Positions 9,172 to 18,400 of a DNA stretch of 34,784 nt are shown here, one piece after another. The DNA is from Bacteroidales bacterium (lineage in GTDB: Bacteria > Bacteroidota > Bacteroidia > Bacteroidales > F082). The notes under the pieces were generated by a model. It searched no databases and was not told the DNA's origin. It was given only the letters and a program-made list of their open reading frames with translations. The translations under genes were made by a program, and so were the position numbers. The DNA lies in NCBI GenBank assembly GCA_015491905.1, contig WGGC01000008.1:1-34784 (forward strand). Reading direction: 5' to 3'. How positions within the stretch are numbered: position 1 is the first letter of the stretch; each line of letters opens with the position of its first letter.

Positions 9172-9179
9172 TAGAATAT
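9172..9179 (+). promoter_or_regulatory. -7 promoter box for the flavin oxidoreductase operon
   Basis: TATTTTTG lies 34 bases before the ATG at 9214. A second match (TAATTTTG, 9091-9098) lies further upstream in the same divergent region. Confidence 0.4.
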
Positions 9180-9213
9180 ATTGATATATGATACATGTTA
9201 AAATATTAAAATT

Positions 9214-11073
9214 ATGCTTAGTTTAAGAAATGAATATATAATGCCACCCATTAAATTGGGTTATAGTGATGGGACAGGAATTGTAACTGCAAAACATCAT
9301 AATTTTTATAATTTGCGCAGCAAGCATATTGGGGCTATATCTTTGGAGCCATTATATATGGATTCAGGGTTGAGAGAATTACCTACTCAATTGGGTATAG
9401 ATGATGATAATAAATTGCCAGGACTCCAAAATCTAATATCTGTTATTCACTCTAATGGAGCAAAAGTTATTGCTCACATTAATCATCCCGGAAGGATGGC
9501 AAACCCTAAAATTCCTGGCAATTACCATTGGTCATCTACTGATAAAGCCTGTGAAAATGGCGGTGTAATTCCTTTGAAAATGGATAGAAAAATGATGGAT
9601 TCAGTGATTCAAATGCACGTTGAATCAGCTATACGGGCTGTAAAAGCAGGGTTTGATATACTTGAATTTCAAATGGGTTATGGATATTTGATGGCACAAT
9701 TTCTTTCACCTGCTGTTAATGACCGTGATGATGAGTATGGTGGAAGTTTTGAAAATAGAATTAAGTTTCCATTGGAAGTATTTAATGCAGTTAGAAAGGC
9801 TATTGAAATACCTGTGATTGTAAGACTAAGTGCCGACGAAATGATTCCTAATGGATTTCATCCGGAAGAGATGAAAAAACTGGCAAAAATACTTGAAGAG
9901 GAAGGTGCAGATGCCATACATGTAACTGCTGGAAATGCGTGCTCAACACCTCCATGGTTTTTTCAGCATATGTTTATTCAAAAAGGAAAAACATGGGAAT
10001 TTGCAACTCAAATAAAAGAAAAGGTTCAAATACCTGTAATATTTGTAGGAAGAATCACATCGTTATCAGATATTAAATTTATCAAAGAAAATTTTGGAGC
10101 TGAGTATATTTCTGTTGGTAGAGCTATGGTTGCAGACCCTGATTTTATTGGTAAAATTACAGGGATGGTAAAAGAACTGGTAAGGCCATGTTTGGGCTGC
10201 TCAGAAGGCTGTCTTGGCGGTGTGAAAAGTGGTAAGGGCCTGGGTTGTGTGGTGAATCCATTAGTTGGAACCGGACTTTCTGAGCCTGAAAAGGTAGATA
10301 AAACGAAAACATTTGCTATTGTTGGCGGGGGATTGGCTGGAATGGAAGCGGCAGTGATATTAACTACCAGAGGACATAAAGTTGTGCTTTATGAAAAAAA
10401 TCAGTTGGGAGGTCAATGGAATCTTGCCTGGTTACCACCTAAAAAAGAATCGCTTAAAGAACTTTCAGATTATTTTATTAATGAATTAAACGAGTTAAAA
10501 ATAGAAGTGCGCTTTGAAGAGGCTACTAAAGATACATTACTTAAAGGTAAATATGATGGAATTATTATGGCTACCGGTGCATTACCGGCAGTTCCTCCAA
10601 TAATAGGTCTTAAGGATCATTACTGGACAGAATTTCTGGAAGATGATCAGTTGCCTAAAGATAGTAAAGTGCTCATTATAGGAGGAGGTTTAATTGGAAT
10701 GGAAGTCGCCAGTAAACTCGTTGATCAAAATAATGAAGTTATCATTGTTGAAATGCTTGAAGATGTAGCCAGAGGGATGGAGATGATTGAAAGAGCGCTT
10801 ACTCTGAAAAAATTAAAAGAAAGAAATACTCAAATCATCACCAAAAATAAAGTTAAAGAAGTTGATGGCGATAAAGTTATTCTTGAAAGCGAATCAGGAA
10901 CTACTGTTCTGAGGGGAGTTGATAAAATTGTTGTTGCTACAGGTATGAAACCATATCATCCTTTTGAAATTGAAAATAAAAAAGTTCCTGTTTATTTTGT
11001 TGGTGACTCATTAAAAGTTGGCAAAGCTCAGGAGGCAATAAGAGAAGCTTACGAATTAGCATGTAGACTTTAA
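9214..11073 (+). CDS. NADH:flavin oxidoreductase / 2,4-dienoyl-CoA reductase family protein
   Basis: A 619-residue, three-part flavoprotein. Residues about 1-320 are an old-yellow-enzyme TIM barrel that binds FMN: IMPPIKLGYSDG at the start, INHPGRMA, FDILEFQMGYGYLMAQFLSP with NDRDDEYGGSFENR, and FVGRI near the phosphate site. A [4Fe-4S] cluster motif follows, with Cys326, Cys329, Cys333 and Cys345 (CLGCSEGC ... GCVVNP). Residues about 360-619 are FAD/NAD(P)-binding Rossmann domains with GGGLAGMEAA, a second dinucleotide motif GGGLIGMEVA and ATG. This is the FadH/BaiCD/trimethylamine-dehydrogenase group, which reduces C=C bonds or demethylates amines. The substrate is unknown. A methyltransferase gene follows after 12 bases. 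Confidence 0.92.
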   Translation: MLSLRNEYIMPPIKLGYSDGTGIVTAKHHNFYNLRSKHIGAISLEPLYMDSGLRELPTQLGIDDDNKLPGLQNLISVIHSNGAKVIAHINHPGRMANPKIPGNYHWSSTDKACENGGVIPLKMDRKMMDSVIQMHVESAIRAVKAGFDILEFQMGYGYLMAQFLSPAVNDRDDEYGGSFENRIKFPLEVFNAVRKAIEIPVIVRLSADEMIPNGFHPEEMKKLAKILEEEGADAIHVTAGNACSTPPWFFQHMFIQKGKTWEFATQIKEKVQIPVIFVGRITSLSDIKFIKENFGAEYISVGRAMVADPDFIGKITGMVKELVRPCLGCSEGCLGGVKSGKGLGCVVNPLVGTGLSEPEKVDKTKTFAIVGGGLAGMEAAVILTTRGHKVVLYEKNQLGGQWNLAWLPPKKESLKELSDYFINELNELKIEVRFEEATKDTLLKGKYDGIIMATGALPAVPPIIGLKDHYWTEFLEDDQLPKDSKVLIIGGGLIGMEVASKLVDQNNEVIIVEMLEDVARGMEMIERALTLKKLKERNTQIITKNKVKEVDGDKVILESESGTTVLRGVDKIVVATGMKPYHPFEIENKKVPVYFVGDSLKVGKAQEAIREAYELACRL

Positions 11074-11085
11074 TAATTATATAAT

Positions 11086-11724
11086 ATGCCTAAAACTAAA
11101 CCTTTTGATGAGAACCTGAATAAATATGAACTTTGGTTTAAAAATTATAAAGCTGTTTATGAATCGGAATTGGAAGCTATTAAAATTATTACCAAAATTC
11201 CTGATAATGCAATTGAAATTGGTGTAGGTAGTGGTTTGTTTTCTTTTCCTTTAGGGATAAAAAAAGGTATAGAGCCCTCTGCTGTTATGGCTAAAAAAGC
11301 CATTCAACGAGGCGTTGAGGTAATCAGTGGAACTGCCGAATCTATTCCGTGTAAAAGTCTTTCAATTGATTATGTACTAATGGTTACTACCATTTGTTTT
11401 GTTGATGATGTCCAAAAAAGTTTAAATGAAGTTTACAGAATACTAAAGCCGGGAGGAAGTTTTGTTTTGGGGTTTGTTGATAAAGCAAGCCCTCTGGGAG
11501 AGGTTTATCTTGAATTCAAAGATAAAAATATTTTTTATAAAGATGCTGTATTTTTTGATACTAAAGAATTATTGGCATCTTTAAAATATTCCGGTTTTGT
11601 TATCGAAAAAATAAACCAGACTGTTTTTGGCATGCTGGATGAAATTAAAAGCAAACAACAGCCTATAGAAGGGTTTGGTAAAGGTGGATTTGTGGTAATA
11701 CATGCCATTAAACCTGAAAAATAA
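11086..11724 (+). CDS. Class I SAM-dependent methyltransferase (Methyltransf_11)
   Basis: A 212-residue soluble protein. The SAM-binding motif I is AIEIGVGSGLFSFPLG at about residues 42-57. Motif II acidic contacts lie near GIEPS, and the IDYVLMVTTICFVDD and LNEVYRILKPGGSFVLGFVD strands complete the class I fold. The length suits a small-molecule methyltransferase, and no accessory domain is seen. It starts 12 bases after the flavin oxidoreductase, so the two are probably one transcript and may act on the same metabolite (inference). The specificity cannot be read from the sequence. Confidence 0.9.
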   Translation: MPKTKPFDENLNKYELWFKNYKAVYESELEAIKIITKIPDNAIEIGVGSGLFSFPLGIKKGIEPSAVMAKKAIQRGVEVISGTAESIPCKSLSIDYVLMVTTICFVDDVQKSLNEVYRILKPGGSFVLGFVDKASPLGEVYLEFKDKNIFYKDAVFFDTKELLASLKYSGFVIEKINQTVFGMLDEIKSKQQPIEGFGKGGFVVIHAIKPEK

Positions 11725-11763
11725 TTTTTTATTGCTACTTTTTAAATGTTAAATATTTTTTAC

Positions 11764-11795
11764 TACTTTTAGCCCTGTAAACTACACAATTGTGT
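11764..11795 (+). promoter_or_regulatory. Candidate promoter and palindromic operator before the PorV-like gene
   Basis: TACTTTTA at 11764-11771 matches TAnnTTTG except for its last base. The perfect 12-base palindrome ACACAATTGTGT at 11784-11795 lies just downstream, where it would overlap the transcription start, as an operator might. Both are inferred by pattern only. Confidence 0.35.
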
Positions 11796-11808
11796 TAACC
11801 CGGGCCCA

Positions 11809-12651
11809 ATGACTTTATTATTTAAACATCTTTCTGTAAAGATTTTTATCAATTTTTCACTGACATTTTTATTTATTTGGGGACATCCGTTACAATTAGC
11901 AGCACAACAAAGCGATGCTTATGGTGCAGGTTTAAACGGAAGTACTGTTGCCATAACTGGTTTTTGGAGTGTTACAGGAAATCCTGCCGGACTTGCAAGT
12001 TTACAATATACTTCTTTTGGGATGGATTATTCCAATCGCTTTTCAATGAGTCAATTAAGTTCTAAAGGACTATCTGTTGGATTTAAAACTAATTTAGGAA
12101 CCCTAGGTTTAAATATGAGATTTTTTGGATACTCCGCCTATAATGAAATTGCAGCCGGAATTGTGTACTCGAAAATGTTATCGAAAAAGTTAAGTGTTGG
12201 TATAAAATTGAATTATTATCGATGGTCATCAGGAAATGACTATGAGGTAAATCAGAATGTCTCATTTGATGGAGGAATTCAGTATGAATTGAGTTCTTCT
12301 TTACTGGTAGGTTTTTCATTTAAGAATCCTATGACATTTTTTAATAAAAAAGTGAAAATACAGACTGTAAGTTCTAATTTAAAATTAGGGCTGTCTTATT
12401 ATTTTATTCCTGAATTAATGGTTACAACAGAAGTTGAAAAGAATTCCTTTTCCACTATTCTGATTTTTCGTGGAGGTATGGAATATGTTTATAAAAAAAT
12501 GTTTTCTTTCCGTACCGGCATAGGGACCGGGATGGAAATATTTTCCATTGGGTTGGGTTACAATATAAAACATTTGGAAACAAGTTTTGCGGCTACCTGG
12601 CACACAACTTTAGGGCTGTCCCCTCAAATATCACTTTCTTACCATTTGTAA
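11809..12651 (+). CDS. PorV/FadL-like outer-membrane barrel protein
   Basis: A 280-residue exported protein. The signal peptide ends near LQLAAQQ (residues 28-34). Then come a GAGLNGSTVAI segment and the GNPAGLASLQ motif typical of PorV/PorQ/UPF0164 and FadL-related barrels. The remainder is alternating amphipathic strands rich in aromatics (GLSVGFKTNLG, YEVNQNVSFDGGIQYEL, GLGYNIKHLETSFAATWHT), ending in ISLSYHL, a good terminal beta-signal. Its gene ends one base before the HhH-barrel gene, so the two are almost certainly co-expressed. Relatives act as shuttle or structural barrels (for example PorV in type 9 secretion). This one has no demonstrated role that I know of. Confidence 0.8.
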   Translation: MTLLFKHLSVKIFINFSLTFLFIWGHPLQLAAQQSDAYGAGLNGSTVAITGFWSVTGNPAGLASLQYTSFGMDYSNRFSMSQLSSKGLSVGFKTNLGTLGLNMRFFGYSAYNEIAAGIVYSKMLSKKLSVGIKLNYYRWSSGNDYEVNQNVSFDGGIQYELSSSLLVGFSFKNPMTFFNKKVKIQTVSSNLKLGLSYYFIPELMVTTEVEKNSFSTILIFRGGMEYVYKKMFSFRTGIGTGMEIFSIGLGYNIKHLETSFAATWHTTLGLSPQISLSYHL

Positions 12652-12652
12652 T

Positions 12653-14785
12653 ATGAAGAAATATTTTAAAATAGTACTATGGACGGTTATGTTTTTGACA
12701 GTAACAAATTGTTATTTACATGGTCAAATTATAAGCGACTCCTCTTCCTATTTTATAAATAATGATATAGATAATATGCTGGAAGATTTGGCTGCTGCTA
12801 ATGAGGGAATACAAGATTATTCTGATTTACTGGATTCTTACCGTGAATTATTAAAAAATCCTGTTGATATAAATCAGTTATCCGGGCTGAAAATATTACT
12901 GGAAAACAGAATTATTAATGAATCTGAATTATTTTCTCTGGAAACTTATATTAAGCAAAATGGTCCTTTTCTGAGTAAGAATGAGCTGTTTTATGTAAAG
13001 GGATTAAGTAAGGGAGCAATAGAAAGGTTGGAATACTTTACCAAAATCGGTAAGCAAAATATATCAATAAGTAGAAATATTGGATTTAAACCTATACGGC
13101 AAGAGCTTTTTTTCAAAGGCAGTCAGATTTTTCCCAAAAGGCAAGGGTATATATTGTCTCCAAATGAAGCCTGGAAAAAGCCTGGAAGTACTTTTCTGGG
13201 AACCCCCCAGCAATTATATTTAAGATATAAAATTAAAGGTGGTAATAATTGGCAGTCAGGTTTTACCGTTGAAAAAGATGCCGGTGAGGTTTTTCTAAAC
13301 CGTTCTATAGGAGATTCCGTCGTTAGTATTTTAGGAAAAAAACCGGTTTTCCCTGATTTTTATTCAGGTTATATTTTTTATTCTGCAAATGGATGGATAA
13401 AAAAAGCTGTCGTTGGTGATTTTCATGTTGAGGTAGGGCAAGGGTTGACTTTATGGTCAGGACTGGCTTTTGGAAAATCTTCACAAACTTGTATGGTTAG
13501 ATACTTTGGTAAAGGAATACGGCCAAATACTTCAGTAAATGAAAATCGATTTTTTAGAGGTGTTGCTGTTACACTTCAGAAAATGGGATTTCAGATTATG
13601 GGGTTTTTTTCAAGAAAAGGGTTTGATGCTAATGTGATAGGTGTTAATGCTCAACACAATTTGATTATTAGCAGTTTACAACAAACAGGTTACCATCGTA
13701 CTATAAACGAACTGCTGGATAAAAATGCTGTCTTCATTACTAATATAGGAGGGAGTATTCAGTTTTCTCATAAAAATTTTACTGTTGGCAGTGTTTATTA
13801 TAAAACAACACTCTCAGCTATCATGCAGAAAAACATAAATCCTTATGGAAAATATTACTTTAGTGGAGATCATCTGGAAAATAGTGGTCTATATTTTAGC
13901 TGGAATATAAATATTGCATCTCTTTTTGGCGAAATATCTGTAAACCCGGGCGTTCCAGGGTCACTTTCCGGAATAGCAGGCATGAATACTTTTTTTTCAC
14001 CAAGATTTAGTTTATCGGTTCTATACCGCAATTATTCTATGAAATACAATAGTTTATTTTCCAGTCCTTTTGGAGTAAACAGCAGAGGCCAAAATGAAGA
14101 AGGTATTTATATTGGAATTAAGGCTTTACTTTCGGGATCGTTATCATTAGCGGCTTATGCTGATTATTATAAATTTCCATGGTTGAAATATTTAAGTGAT
14201 TTTCCTTCAATAGGGAGAGCTTACCTTATACAATTGGATGATGTTGAAAATGACAGATTATCCTTTGTTTTTAGATTTAGGTATAAATACTTTTCAAGAA
14301 ATATTAAACATGAAAATTTATTGCATGTTGTCCCGGGGTTTGGAGAAAGGTATGAACTTAGGTTTGGAATGATAAAAGTTCTTAACACATTATTTATATT
14401 AAAATCACGAGTAGAAGGAGTAAAATATTCTTTTAATAAAAAAAGAGAATTTGGTTTCTTAATATACCAGGATGTAGTTTACAAAAAGTCCGTTTCACCT
14501 TTTTCATCAATTTTTCGAGTAACATATTTTAATACACAAGGCTGGAATAGTCGTATCTATACATATGAAAATGATGTGCCATATAGTTTCAATATTCCTG
14601 CTTTTTATGGAAATGGATTTAGTGTTTTTTTGCTATCATCATGGAAAATAAAAAATGGATTAAAAGTGTGGATTCGAGGGTCGTCAACAATATTTTTTGA
14701 TAAAAAAACTATAGGAACCGGGCAGGCGATGATATCTGGAAACAAAAAAGCAAGCGTAACACTTGCTTTAAAATATCAATTTTAA
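12653..14785 (+). CDS. Secreted helix-hairpin-helix protein with C-terminal beta-barrel
   Basis: A 710-residue exported protein. A hydrophobic signal is followed by a helical region (about 40-135) containing ComEA-like helix-hairpin-helix units: NPVDINQLSGLKILLENRII and the second LETYIKQNGPFLSKNELFYVKGLS. Residues about 140-710 are strand-rich and aromatic (VEVGQGLTLWSGLAFGKS, FFRGVAVTLQK, LSLAAYADYYKFPW), ending in ASVTLALKYQF, a beta-signal with terminal Phe, which suggests an outer-membrane barrel. The gene starts one base after the PorV-like gene. Periplasmic HhH modules are best known from DNA-uptake ComEA. Whether DNA is bound here is unknown. Confidence 0.8.
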   Translation: MKKYFKIVLWTVMFLTVTNCYLHGQIISDSSSYFINNDIDNMLEDLAAANEGIQDYSDLLDSYRELLKNPVDINQLSGLKILLENRIINESELFSLETYIKQNGPFLSKNELFYVKGLSKGAIERLEYFTKIGKQNISISRNIGFKPIRQELFFKGSQIFPKRQGYILSPNEAWKKPGSTFLGTPQQLYLRYKIKGGNNWQSGFTVEKDAGEVFLNRSIGDSVVSILGKKPVFPDFYSGYIFYSANGWIKKAVVGDFHVEVGQGLTLWSGLAFGKSSQTCMVRYFGKGIRPNTSVNENRFFRGVAVTLQKMGFQIMGFFSRKGFDANVIGVNAQHNLIISSLQQTGYHRTINELLDKNAVFITNIGGSIQFSHKNFTVGSVYYKTTLSAIMQKNINPYGKYYFSGDHLENSGLYFSWNINIASLFGEISVNPGVPGSLSGIAGMNTFFSPRFSLSVLYRNYSMKYNSLFSSPFGVNSRGQNEEGIYIGIKALLSGSLSLAAYADYYKFPWLKYLSDFPSIGRAYLIQLDDVENDRLSFVFRFRYKYFSRNIKHENLLHVVPGFGERYELRFGMIKVLNTLFILKSRVEGVKYSFNKKREFGFLIYQDVVYKKSVSPFSSIFRVTYFNTQGWNSRIYTYENDVPYSFNIPAFYGNGFSVFLLSSWKIKNGLKVWIRGSSTIFFDKKTIGTGQAMISGNKKASVTLALKYQF

Positions 14786-14912
14786 CTTGACAATGATAAA
14801 AAGGTTTTAAAATTTAGTAAATAGAAAAAAATGAAAAAGAATCTACAAGTATTTTAACTTATTCTATAACTTCTCATCACCGAAAAATAAATATCTTTAT
14901 AATATTAGAATA

Positions 14913-14978
14913 GCGATAACATGTGTAATTAGATGTAATTTAATAGATTAGACTATGTCTAATTACACATGTTATTGC
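14913..14978. repeat. 21-base inverted repeat (one mismatch) in a convergent intergenic region
   Basis: GCGATAACATGTGTAATTAGA at 14913-14933 pairs with 14958-14978 (reverse complement differs at one base), with a 24-base A+T-rich spacer. It lies between the HhH-barrel gene (+) and thioredoxin (-). No T-run follows on either strand, so it is either an atypical bidirectional terminator, a protein-binding palindrome or a remnant of a small palindromic mobile sequence. Confidence 0.7.
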
Positions 14979-14992
14979 AATACAAAAAGTTC

Positions 14993-15310
14993 TTATAGAA
15001 GTTTTTCCAGCTTATTAATCAGAACCTGTTTAGGAACGGATCCAACCTGTTTATCAACTACTTCTCCATTTTTAAAATATAATAATGTAGGAATATTTCT
15101 AATTCCATATTTTCTGGCTACTGCAGGGTTGTGATCAACGTCAAGTTTCCCTACTAAAGCCTTATCACTATATTCTTCACCAATTTCTTGAACAACAGGC
15201 CCTACAATTCTACATGGACCACACCAAACAGCCCAGAAATCTACAATTACAGGCTTGTCAGAATTTAAGACAAGGGCGTCAAAATTGGAATCTGTTAACT
15301 CTAATGCCAT
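14993..15310 (-). CDS. trxA: Thioredoxin
   Basis: A 105-residue thioredoxin, a cytoplasmic protein-disulfide reductase. The active site is WCGPC with Cys30 and Cys33, preceded by VIVDFWAVW. The conserved cis-Pro lies in GIRNIPTLLYFKNGE near residue 73, and the C-terminal helix QVLINKLEKLL is present. Length is typical. The start chosen is the ATG at 15310 (MALELTDSN). A reading 13 codons longer would begin upstream of the TATCTTTG promoter box at 15337-15344 and cannot be transcribed from it. It follows dnaE on the same strand but has its own promoter. Confidence 0.97.
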   Translation of the reverse strand: MALELTDSNFDALVLNSDKPVIVDFWAVWCGPCRIVGPVVQEIGEEYSDKALVGKLDVDHNPAVARKYGIRNIPTLLYFKNGEVVDKQVGSVPKQVLINKLEKLL

Positions 15311-15336
15311 TTTTTTATATTTTATTTTTTGAGAGG

Positions 15337-15344
15337 CAAAGATA
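15337..15344 (-). promoter_or_regulatory. -7 promoter box for trxA
   Basis: On the minus strand this reads TATCTTTG, a full match, 26 bases upstream of the ATG at 15310. It decides against the longer start at 15349. Confidence 0.6.
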
Positions 15345-15419
15345 ACCAAGAAATAAATTCATCAAAATAGTTTCCTGTTTTTTTAATAATCTTTTGCATT
15401 TGTAAAAGATAGAACATTT

Positions 15420-18400
15420 TTATTGTGATAAAATATAAGAAATATTTTTTAAATTTTCCATAGAAGTAACAAATCCCAATGGATCGATCATATACTTTTT
15501 AGACTTCAGCAAAATATTTTTCTTTTTATTTTTTTCCTTAATAGAAAAATACAAAGCAGCATTTCCTGGTGACTGGCTGGAAAAATCTTCTAATTTTTTT
15601 ATTAAGGCATCATTTATCATGGCAGGTTCTATTTGCAGAGTTATTTTCCGAACTAGTTTACCTAAAACTTCTCCCAGTAATGAAACATCCTTAACATTTA
15701 AATTAATCAAACTTTCGTTATATCTGCTTGCTTCTACTTTTGCTTTAATAAAAAGTTTGTTCCCGGGAACCAGCATATGTTTGAATTTTAAATACATTTC
15801 TGAGAAAAGACGTATATCCATTGATCCGGTATAATCTTCTAAAGTAAAAGTTCCGAAAAATGCACCGTTTTTTGTAGATCGTTGTGAAAACTGTGTGATG
15901 ATTCCTGCGAAGGATAAATCTTTGTTCAAATAAGGTTTCAAATCATTCTTTAAGTTGGCAAGGGTTACATTACATGCGTGTTGTATAGTAATTTTATCCT
16001 GATCAAGTGGATGTCCGGAAATATAAAATCCCAGTACTTCTTTTTCGTTTTTTAGTTGATGTGTAGCAGGCCATGGGTTACACTCAGGAACTTCCGGATG
16101 GTTTAACTGAACAGCCTCAGAATCACCAAAAAGAGAAACCTGTGCTGAATTTTTGTTAGCTTGATATTTGCTTCCGAATTTAATAACATTTTCAATGAAC
16201 TCAGGACTGTTTTCATTTTCACGGTAGAAGTACTGTGCCCGGTGTATGTTTCCAAAACCATCAAATGCACCGGCTTTTGCCAAGGCTTCAATAGATCGTT
16301 TGTTAACGGATTTTAAATCTATACGTTTCACAAAGTCAAAAATATTTTGAAAAGGACCATTTTTTTCTCTTTCCAGAATAATATTTTCCACAGCAGCTCC
16401 TCCAACACCTTTTATAGCCGCCATGCCAAATCGTATAATTCCTTGTTTGTTAACAGTAAATGACAGAGCACTTTCGTTTATGTCCGGTCCGAGAACTTGA
16501 ATTCCCATTCTGTTGGCTTCACCGATAAAAAAAGTGATTTTTTCGATATTGTTCAGATTACGACTTAATACTGCTGCCATAAATTCAGCAGGATAATGTG
16601 CTTTTAAATAAGCCGTTTGATATGAAACAAATGAATAACAGGTGGCATGGGATTTATTGAAGGCATATTTAGCAAACTCTTCCCAGTCTTTCCATACTTT
16701 TTCCGCTTTACTCTTCTCAATTCCATTCTTTTCACAACCCTCAAGATATTTAACCTTGAGTTTTTCCATTTCTTCAATTTTCTTCTTCCCCATTGCTTTT
16801 CGAAGGGAGTCTGATTGCCCACGGGTAAAGCCGGCTAATTTTCTTGATAATAGCATCACTTGTTCCTGATAAACGGTAATGCCATAAGTTTCTTCCAGAA
16901 TATCTTTCATTTCCGGAATTTCAAACTCTATTTTTTCTTTCCCGTGCTTTCTGTTTATGAAATTTGGTATATATTTCATTGGTCCCGGACGATAAAGCGC
17001 ATTCATGGCTATCAGGTCTTCAAAGCGGGTAGGTTTCAACTCCCTCAGGTATTTTTTCATTCCATCAGATTCAAACTGAAATAGTCCTGTGGTTTCTCCG
17101 TGGCTATAAAGTTCATATGTAGCCTTGTCTTCAAGTGGTATGTTATCGATGTCAATATCAACCCCTTTAGAACGTTTAATGTTTTCAACAGCTTCCTTTA
17201 TTATCGATAGTGTTTTCAGGCCAAGGAAGTCCATTTTCAGTAATCCAATAGATTCAACGTATTTTCCATCATATTGTGTTGCAAAGTCTAAAACGGACTC
17301 CTTTACTGTAGAAATGGGTACAAATTTTTCAAGATTATCACGAGCAATGATAATTCCACAAGCATGAGTACCTGTATTTCTTACGGAACCTTCCAAAGTC
17401 ATTGCGTTTTTTAACACGGAAGAAATCTCAGGTCGGCCTGTTTCTAATTCTTTTTTTAGCTCAGGGACTTCTTTAATAGCATCATTTAATGATACTCCCG
17501 GTCTTTCAGGAATCATTTTTGCTAATCTGTCAGCTTCTGACAAAGGTAGTTTTTGAACCCTGGCAACATCCCTGATAGCTGATTTAGCGGCCATAGTACC
17601 GAAGGTAATTAAATGTGCCACTCTCTCCTTACCATATTTCTGGGAAACCCAATGTAATACCTTTTCCCGTCCGTCATCATCAAAATCAATATCTATATCA
17701 GGCATAGATATTCTATCAGGATTTAAGAACCTTTCAAACAGTAAATTATATTTAATAGGATCGATTTGGGTTATTTTAAGGCAAAAAGCTACTACCGAAC
17801 CGGCAGCACTGCCTCTTCCCGGGCCTACTACAACATCCATGTTTCGTGCTGCTTTTAAAAAATCCCATACAATAAGGAAATAGTCAGGGAATCCCATTTT
17901 TTTTATGGTTTCCAGCTCAAAATCAATCCTTGTTTTTATTTCCGGTGATATTTCTCCATACCTTTCTTTTGCACCTTCATAGGTGATGTGTTTTAAGTAG
18001 TCATCTGCATTTTCAAATTCTTCAGGAATACTGAATTCGGGCATTATAGGCTTATTATCCAGAGGGAATTCTTCAATCTTAGCGGCAATCTCTGCAGTAT
18101 TTTCTAAAGCTTCCGGAATATCAGAAAATAATTGCTGCATTTCTTTTGGCGTTTTAAACCATTCCTGTTTCGTATAACGAAACCTGTTTTCATCATCAAG
18201 ATCCTTACCGTTGCCAATACAAATTAATCTGTCGTGAGCTCCGGCATCCGATTCTTCAATAAAATGCACATCATTGGCAGCAATTATTTTAAGGTGGTGT
18301 TTTTTGCCTAATTTTATCAATTCCTGATTTACAAATTCCTGATCATCATATACTTTGTTATCCATTTCAGGATTTCCGGTTTTATGGCGTAATAGTTCAA

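Noticed and set aside
15389-15410. 7-base hairpin after dnaE (ATCTTTT/AAAAGAT) as a terminator
   Set aside because: In the dnaE direction it is followed by A's rather than T's, and the stem is short and A+T-rich.
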